64,000 nucleotides of DNA from Desulforapulum autotrophicum HRM2 (GTDB lineage: Bacteria; Desulfobacterota; Desulfobacteria; Desulfobacterales; Desulfobacteraceae), in assembly GCF_000020365.1 (NCBI RefSeq), contig NC_012108.1, positions 1,550,001-1,614,000 on the forward strand, written 5' to 3'. Numbering within the stretch: position 1 is the first letter of the stretch; each line of letters opens with the position of its first letter. Shown here in pieces: positions 16,636 through 25,344 of the stretch. The notes under the pieces are model-generated. The model worked only from the letters and a program-made list of their open reading frames with translations. It had not been told where the DNA came from and made no database searches. The translations under genes were made by a program, and so were the position numbers.

Positions 16636-18450
16636 ATGATAGCTCATGGACCCGAAGGTGATTCCCGGCAGATCTGCAAGATTCTTGTTGACCAGCGGCT
16701 TATATCCTCGGAGCAGGCAACAGGCATTCTTGCCCGGGAGGCTTCAGCCACGGCTGCCCTTGAGGCAAAAAGGGCTGAAAAAAGGAAAAAAAACCGTTCC
16801 GAAACCTTGATTGAGGCGCCCATCAGCTTTGTTGATATTCTGGTAGCCTTCAAGATCTCTCGAAGGGATGATCCAGACAGGAAGCTTGATGAGGATACAC
16901 TGTACGAGGCCATTTCCAGGGGGCTTGGCCTGGTTTACAAAAAAATAGATCCGTTAAACCTTGATCTCAACCTTGTGACCCGGACCATACCACGTTCCTT
17001 TGCCATGAAACATCTGCTTCTGCCCCTTGGGATGGATGAGGGAAGACTTGTGGTGGCCACCTCGGATTTTTTTAACCATGAAGCCATCGACGATGTGGAG
17101 CGGGTTTCTGATTTTAAGGTAGTACCTGTTATCAGTTCAAAATCGGACATCATTCGTCTGATTGACGAGTTCTTCGGGTTTCGCCATTCTATTACTGCTG
17201 CAGAGCACCAGTTTACAGGAAGTGGGGTGGATCTTGGAAACCTTGAGCAGTATGTTCGCCTCCAGACCATGGATGAACTGCCTGCAACCGACCAGCATAT
17301 CGTTAACGCGGTCAACCATCTTTTTTCCTACGCCTTTGACCAGCGGGCAAGCGACATTCACATCGAACCCAAAAGGGAGACAAGCCTTGTGAGGATGCGC
17401 ATTGACGGCATGCTCCACACGGCGTTCAAACTTCCCAAAAAGGTTCACAATGCCGTGATCTCAAGAATCAAGACCCTGTCCCGGCTCAACATGGCCGAGA
17501 AACGAAGACCCCAGGACGGACGGATTAAAACGGAAAAAGGGGGCAAGGAGGTTGAGATCCGGGTTTCCACTATTCCCGTGGCATTTGGCGAAAAGGTGGT
17601 CATGAGGATCATGGATCCGGACGTTCTGTTCCAGGACCTTTCCATGCTCGGGTTTTTCCCCGAAGACCTTGAAAGATTCAAGGGGATCGTTTCCCGGCCC
17701 CACGGCATTGTGCTGGTAACCGGCCCCACTGGAAGTGGAAAGTCCACCACTCTCTATTCGACCCTGAGGATGCTCTCAACCCCTGCGGTTAACATTGTCA
17801 CCATTGAAGAACCCATTGAGATGATCCACGAGGATTTTAACCAGATTTCGGTCCAGCCCGCCATTGGTGTCACCTTTGACTCGATTTTGAGAAATATTCT
17901 CCGCCAGGACCCTGATATCATCATGGTGGGTGAGATCCGGGATCTTGAAACCGCCCAGAGTGCCGTCCAGGCCGCCCTCACGGGCCATCTGGTGCTCTCA
18001 ACCCTGCATACCAATGATGCCGTCACCTCGGTCACCCGGCTCCTTGACCTTGGTATTCCGCCTTTTCTGATTCAGTCATCCCTTGTGGGCGTGGCAGCCC
18101 AGAGACTCGTACGACGCATCTGTCCCGATTGCAGCAGTGATCTGACCATGGATGCCGCGGAGCTAAAAGAGATGGGCCTGCCCGTCAATCTTGAGGGTGA
18201 GGTTGTTTTGAAGTATGGTAAGGGGTGTACCAAATGTCGCCAGACCGGTTACAGGGGGCGTCAGGCTGTTTTTGAGGTGCTGCCCTATTCAGAGGCATTG
18301 AAGAAAATGACAGCCCAGGATGCCAATATCCCCTCGTTGAGGAAGCGGGCCAGAATGGAGGGGCTGGTCTCCCTGCAGGAGAATGCTGTCAGGGCCATGC
18401 TTGCAGGCCAGACAACCTTTCAGGAGGTCCTGAGGGTCACCTCTGGTTAG
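16636..18450 (+). CDS. GspE/PilB-family type II secretion/type IV pilus assembly ATPase
   Basis: A 604-residue secretion ATPase. An MshEN-type N-terminal domain (about 70-190) precedes the core ATPase with Walker A GPTGSGKSTT near residue 363, an Asp box around EEPIEM, Walker B IIMVGEIRD near 432 and the His box LVLSTLHTNDA. A zinc-binding tetracysteine follows (CPDC near 496 and CTKC near 531). Such ATPases drive pseudopilus or pilus assembly from the cytoplasm. No other secretion or pilus gene lies nearby. It starts 14 bases after potD and may be read through from the pot operon, an odd neighbour. Confidence 0.9.
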   Translation: MIAHGPEGDSRQICKILVDQRLISSEQATGILAREASATAALEAKRAEKRKKNRSETLIEAPISFVDILVAFKISRRDDPDRKLDEDTLYEAISRGLGLVYKKIDPLNLDLNLVTRTIPRSFAMKHLLLPLGMDEGRLVVATSDFFNHEAIDDVERVSDFKVVPVISSKSDIIRLIDEFFGFRHSITAAEHQFTGSGVDLGNLEQYVRLQTMDELPATDQHIVNAVNHLFSYAFDQRASDIHIEPKRETSLVRMRIDGMLHTAFKLPKKVHNAVISRIKTLSRLNMAEKRRPQDGRIKTEKGGKEVEIRVSTIPVAFGEKVVMRIMDPDVLFQDLSMLGFFPEDLERFKGIVSRPHGIVLVTGPTGSGKSTTLYSTLRMLSTPAVNIVTIEEPIEMIHEDFNQISVQPAIGVTFDSILRNILRQDPDIIMVGEIRDLETAQSAVQAALTGHLVLSTLHTNDAVTSVTRLLDLGIPPFLIQSSLVGVAAQRLVRRICPDCSSDLTMDAAELKEMGLPVNLEGEVVLKYGKGCTKCRQTGYRGRQAVFEVLPYSEALKKMTAQDANIPSLRKRARMEGLVSLQENAVRAMLAGQTTFQEVLRVTSG

Positions 18451-18508
18451 GGCCATGGAAATATTAAAAGACTAATTGTATGGTGGGTTTTATTGTTTCC
18501 ATGGCCCT
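18449..18508 (+). repeat. Inverted repeat after the secretion ATPase gene
   Basis: AGGGCCATGGAAA at 18449-18461 is repeated inverted without mismatch at 18496-18508, enclosing 34 bases. The left arm overlaps the stop codon. It can form a 13-base-pair stem on the transcript and may protect or end the message, but no T run follows. Confidence 0.55.
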
Positions 18509-18794
18509 TAGTCGGGTGTTCTCCACCAGGGTGTGGTGAAATTGACAAACAATGGAATTCAACAAACAATAAATATAATGCCAGGAAGGCAGTCCTGATC
18601 CATCCATAGTTGAAGATGCCCTTGTTGTGATACAATCCGGTTTATGGTATTATGCGTGTGTCCCGAGGGTCCTATTCAACAAAGATGTCGGCATACATGT
18701 CTTTTCTCCTGTTGGATACAGCGGATACAGGCCAAGGGAAAGAACAGGGCCATGGCACGACACATGATCAATCATCACACCAGAGGATTTTTAC
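18509..18794. other. Intergenic spacer before the amidoligase block
   Basis: About 290 bases of AT-rich sequence with no convincing open frame. A promoter for the five-gene block should lie here, but no clear -35/-10 pair stands out. AGAGGA before the start at 18795 is the likely ribosome binding site. A third copy of the GGGCCATGG core occurs near 18750. Confidence 0.5.
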
Positions 18795-20336
18795 ATGAAA
18801 TTTTCCAACTATGACACCGAGGGTTTTTATGATGAGTTGTTCGATGAAAACAATCTCCCACGTCCAGGTGCAAAGCTGCTCATAGACAAGATTGAATCCC
18901 TGCCCGAAAATGATCTGATGCACAAACAGCGTTCTGCTGAAACAGCCCTGATCCAGCTGGGGAACACCTTTGCCGTTTATGGCAGTGAGGAAGGCACTGA
19001 AAAAATACTCCCCTTTGATGTGATTCCCCGCATCATTGAAAACAAAGACTGGATAGAGATTGAACTGGGCCTGAAACAGCGTATCTATGCCATGAATAAA
19101 TTCATCAATGACATTTACCATGATCGCAAGATTTTAAAGGACAAGGTGGTTCCAGAAGATCTCATCATGACCTGTGCCGCCTATCGGAAGCAGTGTGAGG
19201 GACTGACTCCTCCTAAATCCATCTGGTGCCACATCACTGGTACGGATCTTGTCCGTGACCAGGATGGTCGGTTTTATGTTCTGGAAGACAATATGCGCTG
19301 TCCATCGGGGGTTTCCTATGTGCTGGAGAACCGCCAGGTCTTAAAACGTACCTTTTCCCATGTGTTTACCGATTCCAGAGTCCGGCCGGTGGATGAGTAT
19401 CCCAACAAACTTCTGGCCACCCTGGAGAACCTGGCACCCCAGCGTATTTCACAACCCAAGATCGGTGTGCTGACCCCGGGCATGTACAACTCCGCATATT
19501 TTGAGCATTCGTTTCTGGCCCAGCAGATGGGGGTGGAGCTGGTGGAAGGTCAGGATCTGGTGGTGTCCGACGGATTTGTATATATGCAAACCACCAAGGG
19601 ACTCCAGAGAATCGATGTGATTTATCGCCGTCTGGATGATGATTTCCTAGATCCCAAAGCCTTCCGGGCCGACTCCATGCTGGGGGTTCCAGGCATCATG
19701 GATGTCTATCGTGCAGGCCGGGTGGCCATGGCCAATGCCCCGGGGACGGGTATTGCCGATGACAAGGCCGTGTATGCCTATGTTCCAAAGATCATAAAAT
19801 ACTACCTGGGTGAAGATGCCATTCTGCCCAACGTGCCCACTTTCATCTGCCGGGAGGATAAGGAAAGGGCCCATGTCCTTGAAAATCTGGATAAACTGGT
19901 GGTCAAGGCGGCAAACGAATCCGGGGGGTATGGCATGATGATCGGGCCCCATGCCAGTAAGGCGGAGCGGGAAAAATTTGCAGAGTTGATTCAGAAAAAT
20001 CCCCGGAACTACATTGCCCAGCCCACCCTTTCACTTTCCCGGGTACCCACCATTGTTGATGATCATTTTGAAGGTCGTCATGTGGATTTAAGACCCTACA
20101 TCCTCTATGGTAAGGAGATCTATGTGATGCCGGGGGGGCTCACCCGGGTGGCATTGAAAAAAGGGTCTCTGGTGGTGAACTCTTCCCAGGGAGGCGGCAC
20201 CAAGGATACCTGGATTACGGACATGGGCTTCGAAGAAAATGAACTGTCATCCCCGTCATCGCAACCGACCCAGGTTTTTCAATCTCAATTTCAGGATTCA
20301 ACCCCCGGTGACACCACAGGAGGACCCCATGCTTAG
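18795..20336 (+). CDS. Circularly permuted ATP-grasp protein (DUF404/DUF407 type)
   Basis: A 513-residue predicted amidoligase of the circularly permuted ATP-grasp family. Recognisable segments are FYVLEDNMRCPSGVSYVLEN near residue 155, LTPGMYNSAYFEHSFLA near 226, IDVIYRRLDDDFLD near 275, and KAANESGGYGMMIGP near 367. The C-terminal part LRPYILYGKEIYVMPGGLTRVA is followed by a Gly-rich SQGGGTKDTW. In family surveys by Aravind and colleagues these enzymes occur with alpha-E and transglutaminase-like proteins and are predicted to form peptide bonds or tag proteins. It overlaps the next gene by eight bases. Its paralogue is the N-terminal half of the fusion at 25345. Confidence 0.9.
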   Translation: MKFSNYDTEGFYDELFDENNLPRPGAKLLIDKIESLPENDLMHKQRSAETALIQLGNTFAVYGSEEGTEKILPFDVIPRIIENKDWIEIELGLKQRIYAMNKFINDIYHDRKILKDKVVPEDLIMTCAAYRKQCEGLTPPKSIWCHITGTDLVRDQDGRFYVLEDNMRCPSGVSYVLENRQVLKRTFSHVFTDSRVRPVDEYPNKLLATLENLAPQRISQPKIGVLTPGMYNSAYFEHSFLAQQMGVELVEGQDLVVSDGFVYMQTTKGLQRIDVIYRRLDDDFLDPKAFRADSMLGVPGIMDVYRAGRVAMANAPGTGIADDKAVYAYVPKIIKYYLGEDAILPNVPTFICREDKERAHVLENLDKLVVKAANESGGYGMMIGPHASKAEREKFAELIQKNPRNYIAQPTLSLSRVPTIVDDHFEGRHVDLRPYILYGKEIYVMPGGLTRVALKKGSLVVNSSQGGGTKDTWITDMGFEENELSSPSSQPTQVFQSQFQDSTPGDTTGGPHA

Positions 20337-21306
20337 TCGTGTTGCAAGTTCTGTTTACTGGATGACAAGGTACATAGAACGGGCCGAAAATATTGCCAGG
20401 TTTATTACCGTGAACCTGAATCTGACCCTTGATTTTCCTGCCGAAGTCACCCGGCAGTGGCAGCCCATCGTTATGGCCACCGGTGATCATCTGCTGTTTG
20501 AAAAAAAATATGGAGAGGATTATTCGTCAGAAAACGTGATTCATTTCCTTGCCCTGGATCAGGAGTACAGCAACTCCATTATCTCTTCTCTTCGAGCGGC
20601 AAGGGAAAATGCCCGATCCGTGAGGGAGATCATTTCGTCTGAAATGTGGGAGCAGGTAAACCGTTTTTACCTTGAACTCAAGGAGGCCAGCACCACTGAT
20701 TATGCCAGCCGAAATCCCCACAAATTTTTCAAGATCATCACCATGCGTGGTCACATGTTCACCGGGCTTTTATATTCCACCATGTCCCATGGTGAGGCCT
20801 TTCAGTTTGCCCTCACAGGGCTTTTGCTGGAACGGGCGGACAAGACATCCCGAATCCTGGATGTGAAGTATTTCATGCTGCTGCCCCGGGCCGGGGAGGT
20901 TAACACCCCCTATGATTCCATTCAGTGGGCCGCGGTCTTAAAATCCGCCAGTGCCCTGGAAATGTACCGCAAGCGCTTCCACCAAATTATCCCCAAACAG
21001 GTGTGTGATTTTCTGATCTTTGACAGTGAGTTTCCCCGGTCCATCCGTTATTGCCTTAAAAAAGGGGAGCAGGCGTTGCATAAAATTTCCGGCACCCCGG
21101 TGGGAACGGTGTCCAACCCGGCGGAAAAAAGTCTGGGGCGGTTGTGCGCGGATCTGGATTATTCCGATATTGATGAAACCATTGCCATGGGCATGCACGA
21201 GTACCTGGATGATCTTCAGGTCAAGATCAACACCGTGGGAGTCCATATTCACGAGGCATTCTTTAAGGTTAATGCATCCCCCACCAATGGCGGGGCATCA
21301 CAGTAA
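20329..21306 (+). CDS. Alpha-E domain protein (DUF403)
   Basis: A 325-residue all-helical alpha-E protein beginning MLSRVASSVYWMTRYIERAENIARFI, the typical family start. The family is always linked to the circularly permuted ATP-grasp proteins and is thought to assist or regulate them; no catalytic motif is evident. The ATG at 20329 overlaps the preceding stop and has CAGGAGG upstream, so the two genes are coupled. It is paralogous to the C-terminal part of the fusion protein at 25345. Confidence 0.9.
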   Translation: MLSRVASSVYWMTRYIERAENIARFITVNLNLTLDFPAEVTRQWQPIVMATGDHLLFEKKYGEDYSSENVIHFLALDQEYSNSIISSLRAARENARSVREIISSEMWEQVNRFYLELKEASTTDYASRNPHKFFKIITMRGHMFTGLLYSTMSHGEAFQFALTGLLLERADKTSRILDVKYFMLLPRAGEVNTPYDSIQWAAVLKSASALEMYRKRFHQIIPKQVCDFLIFDSEFPRSIRYCLKKGEQALHKISGTPVGTVSNPAEKSLGRLCADLDYSDIDETIAMGMHEYLDDLQVKINTVGVHIHEAFFKVNASPTNGGASQ

Positions 21307-21309
21307 TTG

Positions 21310-21399
21310 ACCGGCATGGCAGGAGTATGATATTTGCCCTGGTCACAACAAAATTTGAAACATCTTCACTGGTGATGCCTTGGTGGGTGTTTTTTATAT
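21310..21399 (+). repeat. Copy of a ~95-bp intergenic repeat family (R element), plus orientation
   Basis: The unit starts ACCGGCATGG, contains GGTCACAACAAAATTTGAAAC and ends TTTTTTATAT. Related copies are at 21400-21490 (inverted), 36636-36731, 47663-47717 (partial) and 48002-48096. This copy and the next form a head-to-head pair. Confidence 0.75.
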
Positions 21400-21490
21400 G
21401 AAACACTCACCGAAGCACTGTAAACAGAGGCGTTTCATCATTCGTTGTGGCCGGTGAAGATACCTCGCTCCGGCCGTGCCGGTTTATAAG
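21400..21490 (-). repeat. R element, inverted copy nearly identical to the one at 36636
   Basis: Read on the minus strand it starts TTATAAACCGGCACGG, continues GGAGCGAGGTATCTTCACC and ends with GGTGAGTGTTTC. Only a few bases differ from the copy 15 kb away at 36636-36731, which argues for recent spread or gene conversion. Confidence 0.8.
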
Positions 21491-21520
21491 AAAATGCAGC
21501 CTCAAATTGTCGACAGCAGA

Positions 21521-21702
21521 GCCCCCGGCGGGCGATGGGACCGGCCCATTGGGAGCCAAAGGCGATGAGCCCTTTTGCCCTGCCGGGCGTTAAGAAGCGC
21601 AGGCTGTTTGAGGACACACCTGTCCGCAGTTCCTGCGCTTTAGACCGGCAGGGCAAAAGGGCCGCCGACGGTCCCGGGCCGGTCCCATCGCCCGGTGGGG
21701 GC
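21521..21702 (+). repeat. Large nested hairpin element between alpha-E and transglutaminase genes
   Basis: Four nested inverted repeats share one axis. The outer arms are 21521-21547 and 21676-21702 (25 of 27 pair), the middle arms 21569-21586 and 21645-21662 (18 of 18), the next arms 21595-21603 and 21632-21640 (9 of 9) and the tip 21612-21616 with 21621-21625. The transcript would fold into one long branched rod. No credible protein is encoded. A similar sequence lies on both sides (TATAAGAAAATGCA and TATAAAAAAATGCA). Confidence 0.8.
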
Positions 21703-21717
21703 GGCATAATATCATTT

Positions 21718-21767
21718 TCATTATTCGTTGTGTCGGCAGGCCGACATGGCCGTTATATAAAAAAATG
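21718..21767 (-). repeat. Short partial R-element arm flanking the nested hairpin
   Basis: On the minus strand it reads TATATAACGGCCATGTCGG, then CACAACGAATAATGAAA, matching the first half of the R repeat. With the inverted copy at 21400 it brackets the nested hairpin. Confidence 0.55.
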
Positions 21768-21790
21768 CAAGTAAACATGGAGAACCTCCT

Positions 21791-24700
21791 ATGGCCATTA
21801 AAGTGGCGTTACACCATAAAACTGATTATATCTATGACCGGAAAATTCAACTGGGACCCCAGGTGGTAAGGCTTAGACCAGCCCCCCACTGCCGCACCCC
21901 TATTCTGAGTTATTCCCAGATTATCAAACCTGCCGATCATTTCATCAACTGGCAGCAGGATCCCTTCAGCAACTACCTTTCCCGGTTGAATTTTCAGGAA
22001 AAGACCGATCATTTTTCCATTGAGGTGGATCTGGTGGCGGAGATGATCATCATCAACCCATTTGATTTTTTCCTGGAACCCCATGCGGAACAATTTCCCT
22101 TTACCTACAAACCAGAACTGGCAAAGGATCTGAAGCCCTTTCTGGAGGTGGCCCCCCCCGGAAAAAAATTAAAGGCGTATCTGGCATCCATTGACCGTCG
22201 TAAAATGGATACCAACGATTTCCTGGTTATGGTGAATCAGGGCCTGGAAAAGATCATTCGGTACAATATCCGTATGGAACCCAATGTTCAGAGCAGTGAA
22301 GAGACCCTGACCAAATTGAGTGGTTCCTGCCGGGACTCGGCCTGGCTTCTGGTTCAGGTTCTCCGACACATGGGACTTGCTGCCCGGTTTGTATCTGGCT
22401 ACCTCATTCAACTGGCCCCGGACGTGAAATCCCTGGAAGGGCCGTCCGGGCCGGAAAAAGACTTCACCGATCTCCATGCCTGGACCGAGGTGTATCTGCC
22501 TGGAGCCGGATGGATAGGGCTTGATGCCACATCTGGTCTTCTCACCGGAGAGGGGCACATCCCCCTGGCCTGTACCCCTGACCCCCGGGGGGCCGCCCCG
22601 GTCACCGGTGGCCTTGAAGAATGTGAGGTGACGTTCAACCACACCATGAACATCACCCGGATACACGAAGATCCCCGTTCCACCAAACCCTATCCAGAGG
22701 AGATCTGGGAACAGATTGAAAGCCTGGGATACCGGGTGGATGAGGAGATTGCTCGAGAAAACATTACCCTGACCATGGGGGGGGAGCCCACCTTTGTCTC
22801 TGTAACGGATATGGAGGGCGATGAGTGGAACACCGGTGCCGTGGGGCCCACCAAAAAGCCCCTGTCCGTGGCCCTTCTCAAACGACTGCGTTCCCAGTGG
22901 GCTCCGGGCAGTTTGCTCCACTTTGGCCAGGGCAAGTGGTATCCTGGCGAATCTTTGCCCAGATGGGCCCTGACCTGCCTGTGGAGAAGGGATGGAAAAC
23001 CGGTGTGGCGGGATGAGGCCCTTGTTGGCAACGAAGAAAAAGACTATGGGTTTGGGCCGGACCAGGCCCAAAAATTAATGAAGACCATTGCCGGAGTGCT
23101 GGGGGTGAACACACGACATATCATGCCGGCCTACGAGGATATCTTTCACTGGCTGTGGAAGGAGCAGCGCCTGCCCGTCAATGTAACCCCAGGGGATTCG
23201 AAATTGAAAAACGCCGAAGACCGTGCCCGCATGGCCCTGGTGTTTGAAAAGGGCATTGGTGAGGTTACGGGTTTTGTTCTGCCCCTGCAAAAAGGTTCGT
23301 GGAAGAGCGGTCCCTGGCACCTGAGAAATGACACCCTTTTTCTCATTCCCGGTGATTCCCCCATGGGGCTTCGTCTGCCCCTGGACTCCTTGCCCTGGGT
23401 GGCGGAAAAGGAATACCCCCATGTGGTGGAAGAAGATCCCATGGGGGGAAAAGAACCCCTGCCGGACCCGTTGACCTCGGATGCCGACAAAGAAAAAATC
23501 AAGGAATTGCTTGCGGAACGGCAATCCCAGTCCCACCTTGAAGGGGAACCCGAAGTTCAGATACGGGCCGATGTGGTGTCCCAGCCCCGGCCCTTTGCCG
23601 AGCCCAAACCCGTTGTTGGAGAGTCCGCGGCCTGGGTTATCAGAACGGCCCTTTGCATCCAGCCCCGGGGGGGACGGCTTTATGTGTTCATGCCCCCCAT
23701 GGAGCGGGCCGTGGATTATTTTGAACTCATCACCGCCATTGAAGATGCCGCAGCCATCACAAAAATGCCGGTGATCATTGAAGGATATACGCCTCCCTTT
23801 GATCATCGTTTTAATCGGTTCAGCATTACCCCGGACCCCGGGGTCATGGAGGTTAATATCCATCCGGCCCACACCTGGAAGGAGATGGTGGACACCACCA
23901 CGGAACTTTATGAAGCCGCCCGGCTGACGGGGCTTGGAACGGAAAAGTTCATGCTGGACGGCCGTCACAGCGGTACCGGTGGCGGCAATCACATCATCAT
24001 GGGAGGCGCCACCCCTGCAGAGAGTCCCTGGTTGAAACGCCCGGATCTGCTGAGAAGTTTTCTGACCTATTGGAACAACCACCCCAGTCTTTCCTTTCTC
24101 TTTTCAGGGTTGTTCATGGGGCCCACCAGCCAGGCTCCCCGTATTGATGAGGCCCGTCATGATACGCTGTATGAGCTGGAGATCGCCTTTGATGAATTAA
24201 AGGCCCAGACCGGGAATTCGGAGCTGCCCTGTCCGCCCTGGCTGGTGGACCGGCTGTTCAGGCATCTGCTCACCGATCTTACCGGTAATACCCATAGGGC
24301 CGAGTTCTGCATTGACAAACTGTATTCGCCGGACAGTGCCACAGGCCGGCTGGGACTTGTGGAGTTTCGATCGTTTGAAATGCCCCCCCATGCCCGGATG
24401 AGCCTTGCCCAGCAGCTGCTGCTTCGCATCTGTATGGTGAAATTCTGGAAAAAGCCCTATGAAGAAAAACTGGTGCACTGGGGCACCAGCCTCCACGACC
24501 GGTTCATGCTGCCCCATTATGTATGGCAGGATTTTTGTGAGGTGCTTGATGAACTTGCCCGGGATGGTTACCCCATGACGGCTGACCATTTTCATCCCCA
24601 TTTTGAGTTCCGCTTTCCCTTTGTGGGCCAGGTGACCCATGCCGGGATCGAGATGGAATTGAGGGTGGCCATGGAGCCCTGGCATGTGCTGGGTGAAGAG

Positions 24701-25165
24701 CCGGGCGGTGGCGGCACGGCTCGATACGTGGATTCTTCCCTGGAAAAAATGCAGGTGCTGGTGAAAAATATGACCGATTCCCGGCATAAGGTGCTCTGCA
24801 ATGGACGACCCTTGCCCCTGCAGCCCACGGGTACAAAGGGGGAATTTGTGGCCGCAGTCCGGTACCGGGCCTGGCAGCCTCCGTCGTGTCTGCATCCCAC
24901 CATCGGCAGCCATGCGCCACTTACCTTTGATCTGGTGGATACCTGGAGTAAACGATCCATCGGCGGATGCACTTACCACGTGGCCCACCCCGGGGGGCGC
25001 AGCTATGAGGTGTTCCCCGTTAATGCCTATGAGGCCGAAGGCCGTCGTGTTTCCCGGTTTGTCAGCTTCGGCCATACCCCGGGGCCCCTGGATCAGATAC
25101 CCACTGAAGCGCCGAACAGCGCGTTTCCCCACACCCTTGATCTGCGGACCCAGGCAAAAAGATAA
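21791..25165 (+). CDS. Transglutaminase-like protein fused to DUF2126 (amidoligase system)
   Basis: A 1124-residue protein. The N-terminus is a Bact_transglu_N domain (1-90), followed by a transglutaminase/protease-like core with catalytic Cys180 (LSGSCRDSAW), His229 (DLHAWTE) and Asp245 (GLDATSG). The remaining 800 residues match DUF2126, with TMGGEPTFVSVTDMEG near 330, DGRHSGTGGGNHI near 720 and a long conserved C-terminus. This fusion is known from ATP-grasp/alpha-E operons, where the Cys-His-Asp domain is predicted to cleave or transfer peptides made by the ligase. Members are likely cytoplasmic; no signal peptide is seen. It is separated from the preceding gene pair by the repeat cluster. 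Confidence 0.9.
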   Translation: MAIKVALHHKTDYIYDRKIQLGPQVVRLRPAPHCRTPILSYSQIIKPADHFINWQQDPFSNYLSRLNFQEKTDHFSIEVDLVAEMIIINPFDFFLEPHAEQFPFTYKPELAKDLKPFLEVAPPGKKLKAYLASIDRRKMDTNDFLVMVNQGLEKIIRYNIRMEPNVQSSEETLTKLSGSCRDSAWLLVQVLRHMGLAARFVSGYLIQLAPDVKSLEGPSGPEKDFTDLHAWTEVYLPGAGWIGLDATSGLLTGEGHIPLACTPDPRGAAPVTGGLEECEVTFNHTMNITRIHEDPRSTKPYPEEIWEQIESLGYRVDEEIARENITLTMGGEPTFVSVTDMEGDEWNTGAVGPTKKPLSVALLKRLRSQWAPGSLLHFGQGKWYPGESLPRWALTCLWRRDGKPVWRDEALVGNEEKDYGFGPDQAQKLMKTIAGVLGVNTRHIMPAYEDIFHWLWKEQRLPVNVTPGDSKLKNAEDRARMALVFEKGIGEVTGFVLPLQKGSWKSGPWHLRNDTLFLIPGDSPMGLRLPLDSLPWVAEKEYPHVVEEDPMGGKEPLPDPLTSDADKEKIKELLAERQSQSHLEGEPEVQIRADVVSQPRPFAEPKPVVGESAAWVIRTALCIQPRGGRLYVFMPPMERAVDYFELITAIEDAAAITKMPVIIEGYTPPFDHRFNRFSITPDPGVMEVNIHPAHTWKEMVDTTTELYEAARLTGLGTEKFMLDGRHSGTGGGNHIIMGGATPAESPWLKRPDLLRSFLTYWNNHPSLSFLFSGLFMGPTSQAPRIDEARHDTLYELEIAFDELKAQTGNSELPCPPWLVDRLFRHLLTDLTGNTHRAEFCIDKLYSPDSATGRLGLVEFRSFEMPPHARMSLAQQLLLRICMVKFWKKPYEEKLVHWGTSLHDRFMLPHYVWQDFCEVLDELARDGYPMTADHFHPHFEFRFPFVGQVTHAGIEMELRVAMEPWHVLGEEPGGGGTARYVDSSLEKMQVLVKNMTDSRHKVLCNGRPLPLQPTGTKGEFVAAVRYRAWQPPSCLHPTIGSHAPLTFDLVDTWSKRSIGGCTYHVAHPGGRSYEVFPVNAYEAEGRRVSRFVSFGHTPGPLDQIPTEAPNSAFPHTLDLRTQAKR

Positions 25166-25168
25166 CTA

Positions 25169-25293
25169 GTGTTTGAACGAAAACTCACCCATCTGACGCG
25201 TTGCTGCACAAACCTGAAATCCTCATGTACTCCAGTACACTCCGGTTTCAGCTTTGCTTGCGCCTTGCATATGGGCAAGTTTTCATCAAACAC
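25169..25293 (+). repeat. Inverted-repeat element between the DUF2126 and fusion genes
   Basis: Outer arms start GTGTTTGAACGAAAACT and end AGTTTTCATCAAACAC, pairing over about 33 bases with a few mismatches. An inner pair at 25214-25251 (CTGAAAT...GTTTCAG around TGTACTCCAGTACA) forms a second stem. It resembles a small palindromic mobile repeat and could also act as a transcript hairpin inside the operon. No transposase is present. Confidence 0.7.
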
Positions 25294-25344
25294 AGGTTTT
25301 CGGTCAACCACTAACTATAATTATGGTACACTCAAGATAACATC

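Noticed and set aside
21535-21774. A 79-codon plus-strand frame over the nested hairpin
   Set aside because: The sequence is a perfect palindrome, the frame has no ribosome binding site, and the translation is low in hydrophobic order.
23075-25132. Long minus-strand frames opposite the transglutaminase/DUF2126 gene
   Set aside because: The plus-strand protein matches a known family over its whole length; the antisense frames show no motifs and no ribosome binding sites.
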